Shown: in pieces, positions 5,951 to 9,604 of the stretch
Layout: each line of letters starts with the position of its first letter
Position numbering within the stretch: position 1 is the stretch's first letter
From: a bacterium
GTDB lineage: Bacteria > JALSQH01
Direction of reading: 5' to 3'
Assembly (NCBI GenBank): GCA_027004335.1
Contig: JALTID010000142.1
Location: 1-9,604 of the forward strand
DNA length: 9,604 nt
Program-made: the position numbers and the translations under genes
Notes under the pieces: generated by a model
What the model saw: the letters and a program-made list of their open reading frames with translations, nothing else
Databases searched by the model: none
What the model was told of the DNA's origin: nothing

Positions 5951-8194
5951 ATGGAAAAGAGGAAGCCTCTAATTACATGGACCAAGGTTGACGAAGCTCC
6001 CTATCTTGCAACATTCTCACTCTTACCAGCAGCGGAAAAGTTTATCGCAGCTGCAGGAATAGATATTGAAATTAAAAATATCTCACTTGCTGGAAGGATA
6101 CTTGCAACATTCTCCGAATATCTCACAGAGGATCAAAAAGTTCCTGATGATCTTGCTGAGTTAGGGGATAGGGTAGTAAATGACCCCTACATAAATCTTG
6201 TAAAATTACCCAATATCAGTGCTACGGTGGTTCAGGCAAAAGATGCAGTGAAGGAACTTCAGAAGAAGGGATACAAACTTCCTGATTATCCTGAAGAAGT
6301 TAAAACAGAAGAGGATAAAAAAATCCTTGAACTTTATTCAAAGGTGATAGGCAGTATCGTAAACCCCATCATCAGGCAGGGGAATAATATCAGATCTATA
6401 CCTCTCCCCGTTAAAGAAAGCGCAAGGAAATACCCCGACCAGATGGCTGGACTCCCCCTCAAAGACTGGGATAAAGGTTCAAAAACACATGTATCCCATA
6501 TGGATGGCGGAGATTTCTACGAAAATGAAAAATCTATAACTTCTCCGAAAGCTCAAAAAGTCAAGATTTACTTCCTTGATGAAAATGGTAATAAGAAGGA
6601 AATGAAGGCTCTTGAACTCATAGAGGGGGAAGTAATGGACTCCACATATATGGATGTCAGAGAACTCCAGAAATTCTTTGAAAGAGAAGTGGAAGACGCA
6701 AAAGAAAAAGGTGTCCTCTGGTCTGTACATCTTAAAGGCACCATGATGAAAGTTTCTGATCCCGTCATTTTTGGCTATGCAGTCAGAGCTTACTTCAAAG
6801 ACCTCTTTGAAAAATATGGGAAAGAGTTAGAGGAGATAGGATTTAACCCCAATGAAGGGCTTACAGGACTTTATAAAAAATTAGAAAAGGTTCCAGAGGA
6901 GAAAAGAAAAGCCATACAAGATGAAATCCAGAAGATCTATGATAAAAATCCCCCCATGTACATGGTTGACTCCAATAAGGGGATCACAAATTTACACGCT
7001 CCCAATCTGGTAATAATTGACGCCTCTATTCCACCCATTATCAGAGATGGTGGCAAAGCATGGGGACCTGATGGTAAACCTCATGATGTAAAAATAATCG
7101 TTCCAGACCGAAGCTACGGAACTTCATACAAAGAAATTGTTGCGGATTGCAGAAGAAATGGAAAATTTGATAGAAAAACCATGGGCTCAGTAATGAATAT
7201 TGGACTTATGGCAATGAAGGCTGAAGAATATGGTTCCCATGACAAAACTTTTATCGCTCCATCTGATGGAACTTTTCAGGTTGTGGATGAAGAGGGAAAT
7301 GTTCTTATGGAACACAAAGTTCAACAGGGTGACATCTGGAGAGGATGTCAGGTAAAGGACATAGCGGTGAAAAATTGGGTTCAGATCGCAGTGGGAAAGG
7401 CAAGAGAAACCGGAAACACCACCATATTCTGGCTGGACAGAAACAGGGGACACGATACTCAGCTGATCAAAAAAGTTGAAACATATCTCAAAGATTACGA
7501 CACCAGTGACCTTGATATAAGAATTCTACCACCTCCGGAAGCAATGAAGATCACAGTGGAAAAAGTAAGAAAAGGGGAGAATGTGATAGCGGTCACAGGA
7601 AATGTTCTCAGGGATTATCTCACAGACCTTTTCCCTATTCTTGAGGTTGGTACCAGTGCCAAAGTTCTATCTGTTATACCTCTTCTTAATGGAGGTAATC
7701 TGGTAGAAGCAGGAGCAGGTGGCTCTGCTCCAAAACATGTGTGGCAGTTCCTAGATGAAGGACATTTAAGATGGGACTCCACAGCTGAATTCACAGCACT
7801 TATTGAAGCTCTGAGGTTCATAGCTCAAAAATATGACTATCCAAAGGCAAAAATCCTTGCAGATACCGCAGAACAGGGCTTAATAAAACTCCTCCTCAAT
7901 AAGCAGTGGCCATCAAGAAAAGTTGGGGAGCTTGACACCAGAGGAGAGCATTACTACTTCATAAGATACTGGGCGGAGAATTTAGCTGCCCAGAATGATG
8001 ATGAAGAGCTGAAGAAAAAATTTGAAGCTCCTGCAAAAGCTCTTGCTGAAAATGAGGAAAAGATTTTAAATGAACTACTTGCCGCTCAGGGAAAACCAGT
8101 TGACATCAATGGTTACTACTTCTCCGATGAAGAAAAACTGGCAAAAGAGATGAGGCCAAGCCCCACCTACAACTCCATAATTGATTCCATGTAA
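5951..8194 (+). CDS. icd: NADP-dependent isocitrate dehydrogenase, monomeric type
   Basis: This 747-residue enzyme oxidatively decarboxylates isocitrate to 2-oxoglutarate, making NADPH in the cytoplasm. It belongs to the roughly 740-residue monomeric class, unrelated in layout to the usual 400-residue homodimers. Conserved blocks include [53 protein letters not shown] and [13 protein letters not shown]. By alignment from memory to the Azotobacter vinelandii enzyme, the isocitrate residues S132, N135, R139 and R145 correspond to S135, N138, R142 and R148. Catalytic K255 and Y420 are K262 and Y427. Metal-site D350, D548 and D552 are D357, D555 and D559. NADP-phosphate contacts H589, R600 and R649 are H596, R607 and R656. 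All are kept, so NADP specificity is expected. The substrate loop is otherwise divergent: GNNIRSIP where I recall GNSDRRAP. The gene has its own promoter and terminator, so it is probably monocistronic; upstream readthrough remains possible. Confidence 0.97.
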   Translation: MEKRKPLITWTKVDEAPYLATFSLLPAAEKFIAAAGIDIEIKNISLAGRILATFSEYLTEDQKVPDDLAELGDRVVNDPYINLVKLPNISATVVQAKDAVKELQKKGYKLPDYPEEVKTEEDKKILELYSKVIGSIVNPIIRQGNNIRSIPLPVKESARKYPDQMAGLPLKDWDKGSKTHVSHMDGGDFYENEKSITSPKAQKVKIYFLDENGNKKEMKALELIEGEVMDSTYMDVRELQKFFEREVEDAKEKGVLWSVHLKGTMMKVSDPVIFGYAVRAYFKDLFEKYGKELEEIGFNPNEGLTGLYKKLEKVPEEKRKAIQDEIQKIYDKNPPMYMVDSNKGITNLHAPNLVIIDASIPPIIRDGGKAWGPDGKPHDVKIIVPDRSYGTSYKEIVADCRRNGKFDRKTMGSVMNIGLMAMKAEEYGSHDKTFIAPSDGTFQVVDEEGNVLMEHKVQQGDIWRGCQVKDIAVKNWVQIAVGKARETGNTTIFWLDRNRGHDTQLIKKVETYLKDYDTSDLDIRILPPPEAMKITVEKVRKGENVIAVTGNVLRDYLTDLFPILEVGTSAKVLSVIPLLNGGNLVEAGAGGSAPKHVWQFLDEGHLRWDSTAEFTALIEALRFIAQKYDYPKAKILADTAEQGLIKLLLNKQWPSRKVGELDTRGEHYYFIRYWAENLAAQNDDEELKKKFEAPAKALAENEEKILNELLAAQGKPVDINGYYFSDEEKLAKEMRPSPTYNSIIDSM

Positions 8195-8199
8195 TCCTC

Positions 8200-8226
8200 A
8201 GGCGGGTCTTACGACCCGCCTCTTTT
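8200..8226 (+). terminator. Intrinsic terminator after icd
   Basis: AGGCGGGTC (8200-8208) and GACCCGCCT (8213-8221) form a perfect 9-bp G+C-rich stem around a TTAC loop, followed by CTTTT. It starts 5 nt after the icd stop codon. This separates icd from the phosphoesterase gene. Confidence 0.9.
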
Positions 8227-8409
8227 ACTTCACCTTTCAGTCTCCACTACCTTTTCTTTCTTCCTCTCCTTTTTAAACATCCCCAGTCATCTCTTATGCT
8301 CTTTTATCTCTAATTTTATTGCTTCTCAGCCGTTAACTGACACTCTCCAATATATGTCCTTTCCCTGATATTCTTGAAACTACACCCCTGTAAATGGATA
8401 ATTGAAAAA
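8222..8409. other. Intergenic region between icd and the phosphoesterase gene
   Basis: After the terminator, 8222-8274 is strongly pyrimidine-rich on the plus strand, with 8250-8274 containing only C and T. No RNA gene or open frame is supported. I found no convincing promoter: TTGAAA at 8374 has no suitable -10 box before the start codon. The phosphoesterase must have a promoter here, perhaps a weak or alternative-sigma one. Confidence 0.5.
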
Positions 8410-9549
8410 ATGGAGAGTAACAGTAAAACTGTGAGAAATTCCTCAAGATTTTTTCTCGTTACTCTTTTCATCCTTATCATGGCAACTCTGTATGTTGCTG
8501 ATAACATTTATCTGTTCTATTCAATTAAAAGCACTTTTCCTCTTTTTAAAGATAAAACATATCTCAGGATGTTGCAAATCATCTTCTGGAGCTTCGCAGT
8601 TATTTACCCCACAGGAGAGATCACAAGACACCTATGGAGAAAATACAACATTCTTTTAAATATTGGTGTTTTCTGGCTTGGATTTATGGGAATATTCTCA
8701 TCTTTTTATGTCTTAGGAGATATTGCCATATGCATCTTCAACTCACCACAGGAAAAAAAAATAGGTGCTTTCTCCCTTTCCCTGATAATTTTCATAATTT
8801 CTCTGAAGGAATTATTTCTACCAGTAAAAATAAAAAAAGTAAAAATTGTATCTCCAAAAATTAAAAATGAGACCAAAATAATCCAGGTTTCGGATCTCCA
8901 TCTGGGGTATCTCAAGAGTGAAAGGTGGCTGAAAAAAATTGTAAATTCCATCCTCAGGATGGAGGGAGAATTAATTCTTTTAACAGGGGATCTCATAGAC
9001 TGCAATTATCGTTGTATAAAAAAATATATAACGATTCTCCGGGAATTGGGAGAAAGTAAAAATGTACTGATTATTCCGGGGAATCACGACTACTTCTCAG
9101 AATTTAAAATTTTTAAAAGAGTATGCGAAGAAACTAACTTTACACTTCTTGATAACAAATGTAAAAGTGAAAAAGATATAAATATATGTGGAGTTCATGA
9201 CCCCACAGGCAGATTCTTCGGGTTTAACAGGAACATGGGAAAAGTTCTTTCTTCAATATCTTCTGAAAAATTTAATATTCTATTATCCCACACCCCTGTT
9301 AAAGAGAAAAGCGGTAATTTTGATCTAATTCTCAGTGGCCACACCCATGCAGGGCAGATTCCACCGATGGAACTCCTTGTATTTTTAGTATACTGGGATC
9401 CATGGGGATTAAAAAAATATGGAAATACAATTCACTACACCACCTCGGGAACTGGAACATGGGGGCCTCCCATGAGGTTCTTATCAAGGTCTGAAATAAT
9501 AATTTTTGAGTTAATCCCCCAAAAAGGTAAAATAGAGGATAATGGCTGA
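8410..9549 (+). CDS. Membrane-anchored calcineurin-like metallophosphoesterase
   Basis: This 379-residue protein has an N-terminal membrane part with about four hydrophobic helices (roughly 14-36, 54-72, 82-108 and 118-137) and a C-terminal metallophosphoesterase domain from about 155. All metal-binding motifs are present: DLH (D162, H164), GDLID (D194), GNHD (N225, H226), H294 in LLSHTP, and GHTHAGQ (H311, H313). The order matches the bacterial YkuE/YaeI-like group, which includes UDP-diacylglucosamine and other membrane-linked phosphodiesterases; the substrate here is not known. By the positive-inside rule the topology is not settled, but the domain follows a Lys-rich stretch (KIKKVK), which favours the cytoplasmic side. 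ATG 8410 is used; a TTG at 8374 would add 12 residues without a better ribosome binding site. Neither start has a strong one. It lies downstream of the icd terminator and is functionally unlinked to the radical-enzyme operon. Confidence 0.88.
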   Translation: MESNSKTVRNSSRFFLVTLFILIMATLYVADNIYLFYSIKSTFPLFKDKTYLRMLQIIFWSFAVIYPTGEITRHLWRKYNILLNIGVFWLGFMGIFSSFYVLGDIAICIFNSPQEKKIGAFSLSLIIFIISLKELFLPVKIKKVKIVSPKIKNETKIIQVSDLHLGYLKSERWLKKIVNSILRMEGELILLTGDLIDCNYRCIKKYITILRELGESKNVLIIPGNHDYFSEFKIFKRVCEETNFTLLDNKCKSEKDINICGVHDPTGRFFGFNRNMGKVLSSISSEKFNILLSHTPVKEKSGNFDLILSGHTHAGQIPPMELLVFLVYWDPWGLKKYGNTIHYTTSGTGTWGPPMRFLSRSEIIIFELIPQKGKIEDNG

Positions 9550-9593
9550 AAATATAATAAAAATAGAAAATCCATGAAAACGGCGTACTGAAA

Positions 9594-9604
9594 AAGGGGG
9601 TAAT
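9594..9604 (+). promoter_or_regulatory. Probable ribosome binding site of a gene starting beyond the window
   Basis: AAGGGGG followed by TAAT ends the window. It resembles the G-run before the leftward gene at 482. A start codon just past 9604 would be well placed, giving a gene co-transcribed with the phosphoesterase. This cannot be confirmed from the window. Confidence 0.4.

Noticed and set aside
9542-9577. Small open frame starting ATGGCTGAA that overlaps the phosphoesterase stop
   Set aside because: It ends after 11 codons, has no ribosome binding site of its own and shows no recognisable sequence.

Overview
The window is A+T-rich bacterial DNA with strong Shine-Dalgarno sites and clear sigma-70-type promoters. 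The central enzyme carries an oxygen-sensitive glycyl radical, so the host is most likely an anaerobe. I cannot name the species or phylum from sequence alone.

Layout. (1) Positions 1-482, minus strand: the N-terminal 160 residues of an uncharacterised membrane protein that runs off the left edge. (2) Positions 483-785: a divergent promoter region with one promoter on each strand, a 13-bp repeat shared by both, and a FadR-type operator (TGGTACGACCA) at the expected transcription start of the rightward promoter. (3) Positions 786-5685: a compact four-gene operon. It encodes a FadR/GntR regulator, a 799-residue glycyl radical enzyme (GRE) of the pyruvate formate-lyase superfamily, its radical-SAM activating enzyme, and a tandem FMN-binding split-barrel protein. 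The first three genes overlap; the fourth follows after 11 nt with a perfect ribosome binding site. (4) Positions 5686-5950: an intergenic region with a near-ideal promoter (TTGACA-16-TATAAT) and, touching its -35 box, a perfect 19-bp inverted repeat. (5) Positions 5951-8194: monomeric NADP-dependent isocitrate dehydrogenase, followed by a strong intrinsic terminator. (6) Positions 8410-9549: a membrane-anchored metallophosphoesterase. The last bases hold what looks like the ribosome binding site of another gene.

How the genes fit together. The regulator probably represses its own operon until a small carboxylate-like ligand binds it. The activating enzyme would install the glycyl radical on Gly775 of the GRE. 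The radical then passes to Cys439, which attacks the substrate. The substrate is not determined: the GCxE motif places the enzyme nearer the dehydratase, C-N lyase and decarboxylase branch than true pyruvate formate-lyase, but the N-terminal third looks unusual. The split-barrel flavoprotein is an uncharacterised partner. Isocitrate dehydrogenase makes 2-oxoglutarate and NADPH and appears to be a separate transcription unit with its own control.

The most promising targets are the GRE system with its unknown substrate and flavoprotein partner, the activating enzyme's missing cluster ligand, and the two operator-like palindromes.
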